Made by a program: the position numbers and the translations under genes. The notes beneath the pieces are model-generated. The model was not told the origin of the DNA, made no database searches, and saw only the letters and a program-made list of their open reading frames with translations. A stretch of DNA of 64,000 bases from Microbacterium sp. SLBN-146. Lineage in GTDB: Bacteria > Actinomycetota > Actinomycetes > Actinomycetales > Microbacteriaceae. Of this stretch, positions 37,501-47,092 are shown one piece after another. The stretch covers positions 992,001-1,056,000 of the forward strand of contig NZ_VFMR01000001.1 of the NCBI RefSeq assembly GCF_006715145.1, read 5' to 3'. How positions within the stretch are numbered: the stretch's first letter is position 1; every line of letters begins with the position of its first letter.

Positions 37501-40031
37501 GCGGTGACCTCCGTGGCGGACTCCCGATACTCCGGCGCATCGCCGGCGACGGCAAGGGCGATGACCATCGTGAGGCCACCACCCGGGGTGTCCTCAGGGG
37601 TCAACGTACCGCCCATTCCCTCGGTGAAGCCGCGCGAGAGCGCGAGGCCGAGGCCGAGACCCGTCGTGTTGTCGCTGTCGCCCAGGCGTTGGAAGGGCGA
37701 GAACATGTCGTCCCGTCGCTCTTGTGGCACGCCGGCACCGCGATCGGCGATGCGGATCTGAGCCGTTCCGCCGAGCCGACTCGTCGACACGAGCACCCGC
37801 GCGTCGTCGGGGCTGTGACGCTGCGCGTTCGTGAGGACGTTCACGAGAACCCTCTGGAGGAGGACGGGATCAGCCATCACGGGCGGCAGGTCGGGGTCCA
37901 GTGCGAGCTCGACGTCGTCGGGTCCGAGCCCGAGCTCGTCGAGCGCCGCCAGCACGCAGCCTGCCATGTCGACAGGTGACAGCGACACGGCCAGCACACC
38001 CGCTTCCACGCGGCTGACGTCGAGCAGGTCGGTGACGAGGGCGGTCAGAGTCGCGAGGCTCTCGTCGGCCGTCGCGAGAAGCTCTTCACGATCGGATGCC
38101 GACAGCTCGAGGCCTGCGGCGCGGAGCCCTCCGATCGCGGCAACCGCTGCCGCGAGCGGACGCCGTAGGTCGTGGCTGACCGCCGAGAGCAGTGCGGAGC
38201 GCACTTGGTCCGTCTCGGCAAGAGCGTCCGCCTCGCGGGCTGTCGCGGTCAGATCGGTGTGCTCGAGCGCTGCGGAGAGCTGGGCGGCGATCGCATCGAC
38301 GAGCCGGCGGTCGGAGGCATCCAGTGTCTTTCCGTGCAGCTCCAGCACGGCGCGGGGGGTCGTGCCGGGAGGGCCGACCTGGATGGCTTCGAAGGCGCCG
38401 CCGCGAACCGGCTCACCGTCGACCGCCAGGATGTCGCCGTCGGCGCCGACGAGCCGTACTCCTGCGAGACCGAGCGATTCGCGCGTCCGGTTGATCATTG
38501 CCGGGAGCGCGCTCTCGCCGCGCAGGACGGAGCCCGCGACCGTCGCCAGCAGGTCGGATTCAGCCGCGGAACGCCGCGCCATGCGGGCGGCGCGTGCGGC
38601 GCGGTCCACGACGAAGCTGACCAAGACGGCGATCACGACGTAGAGCGCCAGCGCCCACGCGTTGCGGGGATCGGAGATGGTGACGGTGTAGAACGGGTCG
38701 ACGAAGAAGAAGTTGAGCGTGAGTCCCGACATGACGGCGGCGAAGAGGGCGGGCCAGATGCCGCCGACGAGCGCGACGAGCACGACGAGCAGCTGATACC
38801 CGAGCACGTCCGTCGTGATCGTGTCCTCCGTGCGGATCGACACGAGCAGCCACGTGAGGAGCGGTCCCGCGGCGAGGGCGAGCGCGAAGCCCAGGAGCCG
38901 CCGCTTGACGCTCAGCGCGCCCCCGGACAGACGAGGGAGCGTCAGTCCGCCGGCCGACGCGTGCGTCACGATATGCACGTCGATGTCGCCTGACTCGCGG
39001 ATGACGGTCGCGCCGATGCCCGGGCCCGTGAACGCGGCGGCGAACCGGCCGCGACGACTGACGCCGATGACGAGCTGCGTCGCATTGACCGACCGCGCGA
39101 AGTCGACGAGTGCGCGGGGCACGTCGTCACCGACGACCTGGTGGTAGGTGCCGCCGAGAGATTCCACGAGCGCCCGCTGCGCCGCGAGCGCTCCGGGGCT
39201 CCCCATCCGCAGGCCGTCCTGCGTCGAGACGTGCACGGCGAGGAGCTCGCCGCCGGCCGACCGCGCGGCGATCCGAGCGCCGCGGCGCAGCAGCGTCTCT
39301 CCCTCGGGGCCACCCGTGAGGGCGACGACGACACGCTCGCGCGCCTGCCACGTGCCCTCGATGCCGTGCTCGGCCCGGTACGCCTTGAGCGCGCTGTCGA
39401 CCTCGTCGGCGAGCCACAGGAGCGCGAGTTCGCGGAGGGCTGTCAGGTTCCCGAGGCGGAAGTAGTTCGACAACGCCGCATCGACGCGTTCGGCCGGGTA
39501 GACCGACCCCGCCGAGAGGCGATCCCGCAACGATTGCGGTGCAAGATCGATCACTTCGATCTGATCGGCGCCGCGGACGACGGCATCCGGAATCGTCTCT
39601 CGCTGCGCGACACCCGTGATCTGCTCCACGACGTCGTTGAGCGACTCGATGTGCTGCACGTTGACGGTCGTGACGACGTCGATCCCCGCGTCGAGCAGTT
39701 CGTCGACGTCTTGCCAGCGCTTGGCATTGCGCGAACCGGGGACATTGGTGTGCGCGAGTTCGTCGACGAGGGCGATCGTGGGGTGCCGTTCGAGCACGGC
39801 ATCCACATCCATCTCGGTGAGGGCGACACCGCGATGCGTGACGTGCAGGCGCGGAATGAGCGGGAGCCCCTCCAGCATCGCCGCGGTTGCCGCACGCCCG
39901 TGCGTCTCGACGACGGCGACGACGACATCGACCCCGTCGCCGAGCAGTCGCTTGCCCTCTTCGAGCATCTCGTAGGTCTTGCCGACGCCGGGTGCCGCTC
40001 CCAGGAGCACCCTGAGCCGCCCGCGCTTCAT
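37497..40031 (-). CDS. kdpD: KdpD sensor histidine kinase
   Basis: The 844-residue sensor has the full KdpD layout: N-terminal KdpD domain with the Walker-like GAAPGVGKTYEML, RATVVDELAHTNVPGS-type motif (here ALVDELAHTNVPGSRNAKRW), a universal-stress domain (VVALTGGPEGETLLRRGARI), four spans around residues 385-480, a GAF-like part, and the kinase core with His620 in VSHDLRRPLAAAVAA and ATP-lid motifs (LVNVLTNAQRHSPDDA, GLGLGLALSRGFTEGMGG). It senses low potassium or turgor and phosphorylates KdpE. It follows kdpC after 38 bp. Confidence 0.96.
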   Translation of the reverse strand: MKRGRLRVLLGAAPGVGKTYEMLEEGKRLLGDGVDVVVAVVETHGRAATAAMLEGLPLIPRLHVTHRGVALTEMDVDAVLERHPTIALVDELAHTNVPGSRNAKRWQDVDELLDAGIDVVTTVNVQHIESLNDVVEQITGVAQRETIPDAVVRGADQIEVIDLAPQSLRDRLSAGSVYPAERVDAALSNYFRLGNLTALRELALLWLADEVDSALKAYRAEHGIEGTWQARERVVVALTGGPEGETLLRRGARIAARSAGGELLAVHVSTQDGLRMGSPGALAAQRALVESLGGTYHQVVGDDVPRALVDFARSVNATQLVIGVSRRGRFAAAFTGPGIGATVIRESGDIDVHIVTHASAGGLTLPRLSGGALSVKRRLLGFALALAAGPLLTWLLVSIRTEDTITTDVLGYQLLVVLVALVGGIWPALFAAVMSGLTLNFFFVDPFYTVTISDPRNAWALALYVVIAVLVSFVVDRAARAARMARRSAAESDLLATVAGSVLRGESALPAMINRTRESLGLAGVRLVGADGDILAVDGEPVRGGAFEAIQVGPPGTTPRAVLELHGKTLDASDRRLVDAIAAQLSAALEHTDLTATAREADALAETDQVRSALLSAVSHDLRRPLAAAVAAIGGLRAAGLELSASDREELLATADESLATLTALVTDLLDVSRVEAGVLAVSLSPVDMAGCVLAALDELGLGPDDVELALDPDLPPVMADPVLLQRVLVNVLTNAQRHSPDDARVLVSTSRLGGTAQIRIADRGAGVPQERRDDMFSPFQRLGDSDNTTGLGLGLALSRGFTEGMGGTLTPEDTPGGGLTMVIALAVAGDAPEYRESATEVTA

Positions 40032-40069
40032 GACCTCACCCTACGTCCGGTCGCGGCGCACACGACGGG

Positions 40070-40681
40070 TCACTCCGCCGCGTCGAGGGCGAGGTTGAGT
40101 TCGAGCACGTTGACTCGCGGCTCGCCGAGATAGCCGAGGTCTCGCGTTTCGGTGTGCGCTGCGACGAGATCGCGCACGACGTTCTCGTCGAGGCCGCGCT
40201 CGGCCGCCACTCTCGGCACCTGGAGCTGGGCGTAGGCGGGGCTGATGTGGGGGTCGAGTCCCGAGGCCGAGGCGGTCAGCGCGTCCGCGGGGATGTCGGA
40301 CGGGTCGACCCCTTCGAACGCCGCGATCGCGGCTCGTCGGTCCTCGATCGCCGAGATGAGATCGGCGTTCTCCGGGCCCCAGTTCGATCCGCTCGAAGCA
40401 CCGCCGTCGTAGCCGTCGCCGGCCGCGGACGGGCGCGACTGGAAGTACTCGGGGAGCGGGTCCCCCTCCGCGTCGGTGAAGGACTGTCCGATGAGGGAGC
40501 TGCCGACGGTCTCGCCGGCCGCGTTCTGCACCGTCGATCCATTCGCCTGCCAGGGAAGGAGAAGCTGCCCGATCCCCGTAATGAGGGCCGTGTATCCGAT
40601 GCCGAGCACGAGGGTGAAGACGAGCATCGCGCGAACGGCGACGCTCGTCGTGCGGAGGGTGGTGCGGGCTGAAGTGGCCAT
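40070..40681 (-). CDS. kdpC: potassium-transporting ATPase subunit KdpC
   Basis: The 203-residue subunit has one N-terminal span (AMLVFTLVLGIGYTALITGI) and an extracytoplasmic domain with the family motifs SSLIGQSFTDAEGDPLPEYF, QSRPSAAGDGYDGGASSGSN, WGPENADLI, ASASGLDPHISPAYAQLQVP and a final VNVLELNLALD. KdpC contacts KdpA and stabilises the complex. It lies 22 bp after kdpB. Confidence 0.95.
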   Translation of the reverse strand: MATSARTTLRTTSVAVRAMLVFTLVLGIGYTALITGIGQLLLPWQANGSTVQNAAGETVGSSLIGQSFTDAEGDPLPEYFQSRPSAAGDGYDGGASSGSNWGPENADLISAIEDRRAAIAAFEGVDPSDIPADALTASASGLDPHISPAYAQLQVPRVAAERGLDENVVRDLVAAHTETRDLGYLGEPRVNVLELNLALDAAE

Positions 40682-40703
40682 GTGCGTATCTCCAGGAGCG
40701 GGC

Positions 40704-42851
40704 TCAGAAGCCCGGGATGAGGCTCACGACGAGGTCGATGAGCTTGATGCCGATGAAGGGGGCGATGACGCCGCCGAGTCCGTAGATCAGGAGGTTCCTG
40801 CTCAGGACGCTCGACGCGCTCGCGGCGCGATAAGCGACACCGCGGAGCGCCAGTGGGATGAGGAAGACGATGACGATCGCGTTGAAGATGATCGCGCTCG
40901 TGACCGCCGAGGCCGGCGAGGACAGCTGCATGATGTTGAGCGCTGCGAGGCCCGGGAAGATCCCCATGAACATCGCGGGGATGATCGCGAAGTACTTCGC
41001 GATGTCGTTCGCCAGTGAGAAGGTCGTAAGGGCGCCGCGCGTGATCAGGAGCTGCTTGCCGATACTGACGATGTCGATGAGCTTCGTGGGATCGCTGTCG
41101 AGGTCGACCATGTTGCCGGCCTCTTTCGCCGCCGACGTGCCGGTGTTCATCGCGACGCCGACATCGGCCTGCGCGAGGGCGGGAGCGTCGTTCGTTCCGT
41201 CGCCCGTCATCGCGACGAGCTTGCCGCCTGCCTGCTCACGCGTGATGAGGGCGAGCTTGTCTTCGGGCGTCGCCTCGGCGAGGTAGTCGTCGACGCCCGC
41301 CTCCTTCGCGATGGCCGCGGCGGTCAGCGGGTTGTCGCCCGTGATCATGACGGTGCGGATGCCCATGGCGCGCAGCTCCGAGAAGCGCTCGCGGAGCCCC
41401 TCCTTGACGACGTCTTTGAGGTGCACGACACCGAGCAGCCGGCCCTCCGCGGACTCTTGCCCGCGCGCGGGGCGGAGCGTCGCGACGACGAGGGGAGTGC
41501 CGCCCGACTGGGCCACGGCATCCGCCTCACTCGTGATCTGCGCCCGCGTGCTCGCTGCGATGAGTGCGCCCTCGGCATCGAGCCACGCCAGCACAGCCGA
41601 TCCTGCACCCTTCCGGAGCTGCGTGCCGTCGGTGAGGTCCAGTCCCGACATGCGGGTCTGAGCCGTGAACGGCACGACGGTCGCATCCGGATCGTCGGCG
41701 TCGTTTGACACGTGGATGCCGCGGCCCGCCGCCAGCTCGACCACCGACACGCCCTCGGGGGTCGGGTCGGCGAGCGACGAGAGGGCGGCAGCGCGCGCGA
41801 GGTCGTCGTCATGGACGCCGGGCATCGCGAGGAACTCGGTCGCACGGCGATTGCCGTACGTGATGGTGCCCGTCTTGTCGAGGAGCAGCGTCGTGACATC
41901 CCCCGCCGCTTCGACGGCGCGTCCCGACATCGCCAGCACGTTGCGCTGAACGAGCCGGTCCATGCCGGCGATGCCGATGGCCGAGAGGAGAGCCCCGATC
42001 GTCGTGGGGATGAGGCACACGAGGAGCGCGACGAGCACGGGGATCGACACGGGCGATGCCGCGTACGACGCGATCGGGTTGAGGGTCAGCACGACGACCA
42101 CGAAGACGACCGAGAGGCTCGACAGGAGGATGCTCAGCGCGATCTCGTTCGGTGTCTTCTGACGCGCCGCTCCCTCGACGAGAGCGATCATGCGGTCGAC
42201 GAACGTCTCGCCGGGCTTCGACGTGATGCGCACGACGATGCGATCCGACAAGACCCGAGTGCCACCCGTGACAGCCGATCGGTCACCGCCCGATTCGCGG
42301 ACGACGGGCGCGGACTCGCCCGTGATCGCCGACTCGTCGACGGTCGCGATCCCCGAGACGATGTCACCGTCGCCGGGGATCAGCTCGCCCGCCTCGACGA
42401 CGACGACATCTCCGAGGCGCAGATCGCTCGAGGAGACCTCCGCCACTGCGGCGCGGACTGCCGCGGCATCCGTGTGTGCGTCATAGCCGTCGATGCGGCG
42501 CGCGATCGTGCTGGTGCGCGTCTTTCGGAGCGACGCGGCCTGGGCCTTCCCACGGCCTTCGGCGACGGCCTCGGCGACGTTGGCGAAGAGGACCGTGAGC
42601 CACAGCCACACGGCGATGCCCCACGTGAAGCCGACGGGAACCGGGGTTCCGCCCGAGGCTTCGGGGCCTCCGAGGAACGGCTCGGCGATCGCGATGGCTG
42701 TCGTGAGCGCGGCGCCCACCCAGACCAGGAACATGACGGGATTGCGCCAGAGCGCCCTCGGGTCGAGCTTGCGCACGGCTCCCGGAAGGGCTCGGACGAG
42801 CTGCGCGGCGCTGAATGCCCGGGCGGGAGTGGAGACGGTTGTCGTGGACAT
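40704..42851 (-). CDS. kdpB: potassium-transporting ATPase subunit KdpB
   Basis: This 715-residue P-type ATPase has the phosphorylated Asp325 in [14 protein letters not shown], the phosphatase loop [15 protein letters not shown], the K+-ATPase segment [20 protein letters not shown], and the hinge [20 protein letters not shown]. The frame continues upstream into kdpA by chance; the ATG at 42851 lies 2 nt after the kdpA stop. KdpB hydrolyses ATP to drive uptake through KdpA. Confidence 0.96.
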   Translation of the reverse strand: MSTTTVSTPARAFSAAQLVRALPGAVRKLDPRALWRNPVMFLVWVGAALTTAIAIAEPFLGGPEASGGTPVPVGFTWGIAVWLWLTVLFANVAEAVAEGRGKAQAASLRKTRTSTIARRIDGYDAHTDAAAVRAAVAEVSSSDLRLGDVVVVEAGELIPGDGDIVSGIATVDESAITGESAPVVRESGGDRSAVTGGTRVLSDRIVVRITSKPGETFVDRMIALVEGAARQKTPNEIALSILLSSLSVVFVVVVLTLNPIASYAASPVSIPVLVALLVCLIPTTIGALLSAIGIAGMDRLVQRNVLAMSGRAVEAAGDVTTLLLDKTGTITYGNRRATEFLAMPGVHDDDLARAAALSSLADPTPEGVSVVELAAGRGIHVSNDADDPDATVVPFTAQTRMSGLDLTDGTQLRKGAGSAVLAWLDAEGALIAASTRAQITSEADAVAQSGGTPLVVATLRPARGQESAEGRLLGVVHLKDVVKEGLRERFSELRAMGIRTVMITGDNPLTAAAIAKEAGVDDYLAEATPEDKLALITREQAGGKLVAMTGDGTNDAPALAQADVGVAMNTGTSAAKEAGNMVDLDSDPTKLIDIVSIGKQLLITRGALTTFSLANDIAKYFAIIPAMFMGIFPGLAALNIMQLSSPASAVTSAIIFNAIVIVFLIPLALRGVAYRAASASSVLSRNLLIYGLGGVIAPFIGIKLIDLVVSLIPGF

Positions 42852-42853
42852 GA

Positions 42854-44542
42854 TCAGAGGAGACCTTCCGCCAGGGGACCCAGCGTGAGAACGGGAAAGT
42901 AGGTGAGGGCGGTGATGACGATTGCGACGACCGCGAGCAGGCCGACGAACTGCGGCCGGTGGGTCGGCAGCGTGCCGACGCTCGAGGGGATGCGCTCCTG
43001 CGCCGCCAGTGAGCCGGCCAGCGCGAGCACGAGCACGATCGGAATGAACCGGCCGAGCAGCATCGCGACGCCGAGCGCCGTGTTGAGCCAGGGCGTATTG
43101 GCCGTGAGCCCCGCGAAGGCGGAGCCGTTGTTGTTGGCCGCCGACGTGAAGGCGTAGAGCACTTCGGAGAGCCCGTGGATGCCGGGATTCCAGATCGAGA
43201 CGGTTTCGACATCGGAGCGGATGCCGGGGATCGCGAAGCTCAGCGCCGTCCCCGTGAGCACGAGGATCGGGGTGACGAGGATGTACAGGCTCGCGAGCTT
43301 GATCTCGCGGGGTCCGATCTTCTTGCCCAGGTACTCGGGCGTGCGCCCGATCAGCAGGCCTCCGACGAACACGGCGATGACGGCGAGCACGAGCATTCCG
43401 TAGAGCCCTGCCCCCACTCCGCCGGGCGCGATCTCGCCGAGCATCATGTTGATCATCGGGATCATGCCGCCGAGCGCCGTGTACGAGTCGTGCATCGAGT
43501 TGACAGCGCCCGTCGACGTGAGGGTCGTCGCCCCCGCGAAGAGCGTCGAGCCGAAGATGCCGTAGCGCACCTCCTTGCCTTCCATCGCACCACCCGCGAG
43601 CTGCGGGGCGGTCCCGAGGCCGAGGGACTCGAGCCATGTGATGGCCGTGATCGACACGAGGAAGATCGTCGCCATGACCGCGAGCACGGCGTACCCCTGG
43701 CGGTTGTCGCCGACGATCTTGCCGAAGGCTCGCGGCATCGCGAACGGGATCGCCAGGAGCAACAGGATCTCGAGCACGTTCGTCCACGGTGCGGGGTTCT
43801 CGAACGGATGCGACGAGTTGACGTTGAAGAAGCCGCCCCCGTTCGTACCGAGTTCTTTGATCGCCTCTTGTGAGGCGACTGGCCCGCCCGGCAGCACCTG
43901 CGTGCCTCCCGAGAGAGTGTCGATCGTCGTGAAGCCGTTGACGTTCTGCACGACGCCGCCGACGAGGAGGGCGATGGCGGAGACGATCGCGAGCGGCAGC
44001 AGGATCCGGACGACCCCGCGAGTCAGGTCGACCCAGAAGTTGCCGATCGTCGTGGAGCCACGGCGTGCGAACCCGCGGACGAGTGCGATCGCGACGGCGA
44101 TGCCGACGGCCGCCGAGACGAAGTTCTGCACGGCGAGCCCCGCAAGCTGGACGGTGTAGCCCAGGGTGAGCTCGGGGGAGTAGGACTGCCAGTTCGTGTT
44201 CGTGACGAAAGAGATGGCCGTGTTGAACGCGAGGCCCTCCGGGACTGCGGGAAGTCCGAGTGAGGAGGGGAGCACCGCCTGGAAGCGCTGCAGTGCGTAG
44301 ACGAAGAGCACGCCGACCACGGAGAAGATCAGGACGCCACGGGCATAGGCCTGCCAGGTCTGTTCGGAGGCCGGGTCGACGCCCACGAGGCGGTACATGC
44401 CTCGCTCGACCCGCCAGTCGCGCCGGGAGGTGTAGACCCAGGCGATGGCGTCGCCGAGAGGACGGTAGAGGAGGGCGAGGATCAGCAGGACCGTCGCGAT
44501 CTGGAGGACGCCCGTCCAGATCGTCGCTGCGTCGAGACCCAT
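42854..44542 (-). CDS. kdpA: potassium-transporting ATPase subunit KdpA
   Basis: The ATG at 44542 shares a base with the kdpF stop (TGATG) and gives 562 residues. KdpA resembles K+ channels, with four selectivity-filter-like regions: [20 protein letters not shown] (here [13 protein letters not shown]), [40 protein letters not shown], and [20 protein letters not shown]. About ten spans surround them. It binds and passes K+ as the translocating subunit of the Kdp pump. Confidence 0.96.
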   Translation of the reverse strand: MGLDAATIWTGVLQIATVLLILALLYRPLGDAIAWVYTSRRDWRVERGMYRLVGVDPASEQTWQAYARGVLIFSVVGVLFVYALQRFQAVLPSSLGLPAVPEGLAFNTAISFVTNTNWQSYSPELTLGYTVQLAGLAVQNFVSAAVGIAVAIALVRGFARRGSTTIGNFWVDLTRGVVRILLPLAIVSAIALLVGGVVQNVNGFTTIDTLSGGTQVLPGGPVASQEAIKELGTNGGGFFNVNSSHPFENPAPWTNVLEILLLLAIPFAMPRAFGKIVGDNRQGYAVLAVMATIFLVSITAITWLESLGLGTAPQLAGGAMEGKEVRYGIFGSTLFAGATTLTSTGAVNSMHDSYTALGGMIPMINMMLGEIAPGGVGAGLYGMLVLAVIAVFVGGLLIGRTPEYLGKKIGPREIKLASLYILVTPILVLTGTALSFAIPGIRSDVETVSIWNPGIHGLSEVLYAFTSAANNNGSAFAGLTANTPWLNTALGVAMLLGRFIPIVLVLALAGSLAAQERIPSSVGTLPTHRPQFVGLLAVVAIVITALTYFPVLTLGPLAEGLL

Positions 44543-44631
44543 CAGAACTTCTCCGGGCGCACGAGCGCGACGAGCAGGTAGACGACGGCGGCGATCGCGA
44601 GGACGGCGGCGATGAGGGAGAAAACGATCAC
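44542..44631 (-). CDS. kdpF: potassium-transporting ATPase subunit KdpF
   Basis: A 29-residue single-span peptide, [20 protein letters not shown] then VALVRPEKF. The C-terminal RPEKF motif is diagnostic of KdpF, the small lipid-like subunit that stabilises KdpFABC. It starts at a GTG that overlaps the stop of the preceding 46-aa frame (GTGA, 44628-44631) and its TGA shares a base with the kdpA ATG. Confidence 0.95.
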   Translation of the reverse strand: MIVFSLIAAVLAIAAVVYLLVALVRPEKF

Positions 44632-44768
44632 GGCCGCTCCCGTCCGTTCTGAGCCTCACGGGGAGCCGCGGTGCGGGCGGGAGGACCCAGCCGTTCGACT
44701 CCCTTGACGATCAGCGCGACCACCGCGAAGAGGAGCAGCGCCGCAAGGACGTAGATGACATCGAGCAT
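44628..44768 (-). CDS. 46-aa membrane peptide heading the kdp operon
   Basis: A frame of 46 codons from ATG 44768: one span ([20 protein letters not shown], residues 4-23) and a basic, proline-containing tail ([20 protein letters not shown]). Its stop overlaps the kdpF start, so it is the first gene of the operon and should be co-translated with kdpF. It resembles KdpF in size and topology but lacks the RPEKF end. It may be an accessory subunit or a regulatory peptide. Confidence 0.7.
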   Translation of the reverse strand: MLDVIYVLAALLLFAVVALIVKGVERLGPPARTAAPREAQNGRERP

Positions 44769-44860
44769 GATGTCGATGCAACCGCTCGCGGAGGGCTCCG
44801 CCCGCGATCCTTACGGAATCCGCACGCGCATCGCGTGAGGCCTCACGGTTTCCGCACGAG
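44769..44860 (-). promoter_or_regulatory. kdp operon promoter region with putative KdpE boxes
   Basis: Two direct repeats, CCTTACGGAATCCGCACG (44809-44826) and CCTCACGGTTTCCGCACG (44841-44858), read on the plus strand and lie 32 bp apart. The first also occurs in the kimA-like promoter (first 12 bases identical at 60687-60698); the second, extended to 20 bp, matches there at 18 of 20. The left box ends 40 bp before the operon's first ATG, a suitable place for an OmpR-type activator. The right box overlaps the stop codon of the upstream small gene. Confidence 0.6.
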
Positions 44861-44962
44861 CGTGCGGATGCCTGACACCACGAGCACCCCGGCAAGCAGG
44901 CCGAGCACGATCATCGTGGCCACCGACCACCACGTGGAGCCCTGCCGTTCCCAGTTATCCAC
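44843..44962 (-). CDS. 39-aa small membrane protein (duplicate A, shortened)
   Basis: The frame from GTG 44962 reads VDNWERQGSTWWSVATMIVL then GLLAGVLVVSGIRTLVRKP: one span and a basic end. The gene at 47990-48178 is its fuller relative; the middle of that protein, from one WW pair to the next (about 21 residues including one span), is absent here. The loss between two WW-coding repeats suggests a recombination deletion. Function unknown. Confidence 0.65.
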   Translation of the reverse strand: MDNWERQGSTWWSVATMIVLGLLAGVLVVSGIRTLVRKP

Positions 44963-44990
44963 AAGTTCTCCTGAGCCCTTCAAGAGCGCA

Positions 44991-45025
44991 TCTATGAGTG
45001 CGTACTCTAAGCGGACCTGCCGACA
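44991..45025. promoter_or_regulatory. divergent promoter, copy A
   Basis: This 35-bp stretch matches 48206-48240 at 32 of 35 positions. TACTCT (45003-45008) on the plus strand and TAGAGT on the minus strand overlap and could be -10 boxes for the lipoprotein and the small membrane protein. The ATGAGT half-site of the copy B palindrome is kept, the other half has changed. Confidence 0.5.
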
Positions 45026-45057
45026 CCGTGCCGACAGGGCGAGAGGAAACGCATACG

Positions 45058-45441
45058 ATGCCGCACACTCTGATGATCGGGACCGCGCGAATCCTCATCG
45101 CTGGGATTCTCCTCAGCACGGTGGCGTCGCTCGTCGCCTGCTCGGCTTCCGCAGATGAGTCGTGCGCGGGGTCGCTCGATCAACACTTCGGGGAGTCGCT
45201 GGCGGCACTCTCGGACTGCATCGATGAAGAATCGACACTGGTAATCCAGGACGTCAGCCCTCTTGTCGGGGAAGCGGCATCGTTCAGAGACGACGAAAGT
45301 CGACAGAACTGGATCGTCGTGGCCGGGTGCAGCAGTGACGAAGACTGGCGCACAGCTGAAACTGTCGAGGTCGCGGTTATACCCAGGCCCCATTCGCTAG
45401 ACGAAGCGGACTTCACAGACATCCTCGTTTGCGCATGGTGA
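45058..45441 (+). CDS. small secreted lipoprotein, unknown
   Basis: The ATG at 45058 follows a GAGAGGAAA site; 127 residues. A hydrophobic start (ARILIAGILLSTVASLVACS) gives a lipobox-like VASLVAC, so it is probably lipid-anchored. The mature part has further Cys residues (SCAGSL, LSDCID, VAGCSSDEDW, ILVCAW), enough for two disulfides. I do not recognise the family. It uses the duplicated promoter, so it occupies the place that the RiPP recognition gene has in copy B. Confidence 0.7.
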   Translation: MPHTLMIGTARILIAGILLSTVASLVACSASADESCAGSLDQHFGESLAALSDCIDEESTLVIQDVSPLVGEAASFRDDESRQNWIVVAGCSSDEDWRTAETVEVAVIPRPHSLDEADFTDILVCAW

Positions 45442-45452
45442 CGCGCGCCCGC

Positions 45453-47075
45453 TCACCGCGTCCGCGGCGGCGTGAACCGTGTAATGAGCTCTTGGAGCGT
45501 GGGATCTTTCACGAGCCACAGCATCGTCAGGTACGTCGCAGCGAACGTCGTCGCGATGAGAACCGCGGTCGCGGCTGCGGTGAGCTGGTTCGTCATGGCC
45601 CATCCCTCCAGACTCGGTCCGACGAGCCAGATTCCCAGCGTGCCCCCGAGAGCCGAGGCCGGAAGAGTCGCGACTGCCACTCGTGCGGCGGTGTGCATCA
45701 AGCTACGGAGGGCGAGGGGCCCAAGTTTGCGGCGAAGCAACAGATATCCCGCTGTTGCCTGAACTGTTGTTCCGATTGACTGAGCGAGCGCTACCCCGGC
45801 TGCGATCATCTCCGGTCGGACCAAGAGCGGAACCAGAAGGGTGGCGGTGACGAGAACCACCGCCTGAACGCACGCGTAGATGAAAGGCGTTCTGGCGTCC
45901 CCCACCGCGTAGAACGCTCTTTGCACGAGGAGCAGCAGGGCGAACGGGACCAGGCCAACCAGGTATGCCGCGAGCACCATCGACATCGCCTGGACTGAGT
46001 CGCGGCCCTCCGTCAGTACTCGGCCGATCGGCACAGATACGAGCAGCATGGCGAGAGTTGCGCCTGTCATCGCGATGACGAGCATCCGGGTCCCGGAGGT
46101 GATCAGCTGCACGAACTCATGCGTGTTTCCCGACGCCCCGAGTTCGCTGAGGCGAGTGAAGTAGACGGTCGTGATCGAGACCGCGACGACGGAGTAGGGC
46201 AGCATGAACAGCAGCCATGCGGTGGATGTTGCGAACAGTGAAGCGCCGGCGCCACTGGCAAGGGCTGTCACACGAGATTGGACGATGCCTAACACCTGTC
46301 CGAGCACGACGATTGCAAATGTCCACCCCGCGATCTGGGGCATTCCGGATAGATGCACTTCTCTCCAGCGGAAGTCTGGCCGAAAGCGCAGGCGTGCGCG
46401 TCGCCATGCAACGACCAGCACTCCCGCCTGACCTGCCACGCCGAGGGTCGTCGTCCCGGCGAGCAGGGCGACCATGAGAGGGGTCCAGTCTCCGACGTTC
46501 CCTGTTCCGTCCGGAAAAACGCCGAAGATGATTGCGAACGTCCCGAGGCCCGCCAGTGAAATGACGTTGTTGATGAGCGGCGCCCAAGCGGCGGGCGCGA
46601 ACTGGCGCCGTGCGTTGAGCACCTCACCCAGGAGCGAGAACACTCCGTAGAACAGAATCTGCGGAAGGCACCAGACGGCGAAAGCCACGGCCAGCTCGAG
46701 CTGAGCCGAGCCCCAGCTCGCCGTATAGATCCGCACGAGCCAGGGGGCAAGTAAGAGCGCGACGACGGTCGTCACAGCGAGAAGTGACAATCCCAACGTG
46801 AGAACTCGATTGATGTGTGCTTCGCCACCATCGGGATGGGTGTGGGAGCGCACTACCTGCGGGACGAGGATCGCCGCGAAGACGCCGCTGGAGATGAGCC
46901 AGTAGACGTTGTTGGGAAGTTGATTCGCGACCGCGAATGCATCGGCTGCCTCGCTCCCCACTGCTCCCAGGATCCACGCGAGCAGAACCGTCCGGAGAAA
47001 GCCGAGCACTCGTGACGCGACTGTCCCCGAGCCGAGATGAACTCCACCGCGCAGCAGCGATCCCGCCGATCTCAC
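45453..47075 (-). CDS. murJ: MurJ/MviN-type lipid II flippase (accessory)
   Basis: The 540-residue protein has about 14 spans. Family hallmarks: SGTVASRVLGFLRTVLLAWI at the N-terminus, ADAFAVANQLPNNVYWLISS, VFAAILVPQVVRSH, and VQRAFYAVGDARTPFIYACV in the second half. MurJ moves lipid II across the membrane. Actinobacterial main MurJ is usually longer with a cytoplasmic tail and sits near the chromosome end; this one lies in a variable segment beside a small secreted protein, so an accessory or self-protective role is possible. Confidence 0.85.
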   Translation of the reverse strand: MRSAGSLLRGGVHLGSGTVASRVLGFLRTVLLAWILGAVGSEAADAFAVANQLPNNVYWLISSGVFAAILVPQVVRSHTHPDGGEAHINRVLTLGLSLLAVTTVVALLLAPWLVRIYTASWGSAQLELAVAFAVWCLPQILFYGVFSLLGEVLNARRQFAPAAWAPLINNVISLAGLGTFAIIFGVFPDGTGNVGDWTPLMVALLAGTTTLGVAGQAGVLVVAWRRARLRFRPDFRWREVHLSGMPQIAGWTFAIVVLGQVLGIVQSRVTALASGAGASLFATSTAWLLFMLPYSVVAVSITTVYFTRLSELGASGNTHEFVQLITSGTRMLVIAMTGATLAMLLVSVPIGRVLTEGRDSVQAMSMVLAAYLVGLVPFALLLLVQRAFYAVGDARTPFIYACVQAVVLVTATLLVPLLVRPEMIAAGVALAQSIGTTVQATAGYLLLRRKLGPLALRSLMHTAARVAVATLPASALGGTLGIWLVGPSLEGWAMTNQLTAAATAVLIATTFAATYLTMLWLVKDPTLQELITRFTPPRTR

Positions 47076-47092
47076 GCATGTCCCCTATTCGG

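Noticed and set aside
44809..44860. Small-gene duplication as the sole cause of the repeated box
   Set aside because: The right kdp box overlaps the duplicate gene's end, but the left box and the KimA-like promoter boxes lie in non-duplicated DNA, so duplication does not explain the sharing.
44955..44963. TTATCCACA, a perfect DnaA box (also at 48171-48179)
   Set aside because: Both lie at the start of the duplicated small membrane genes, where GTGGATAAC codes Val-Asp-Asn. Single boxes, no cluster, no AT-rich region and no dnaA or dnaN nearby, so no origin.
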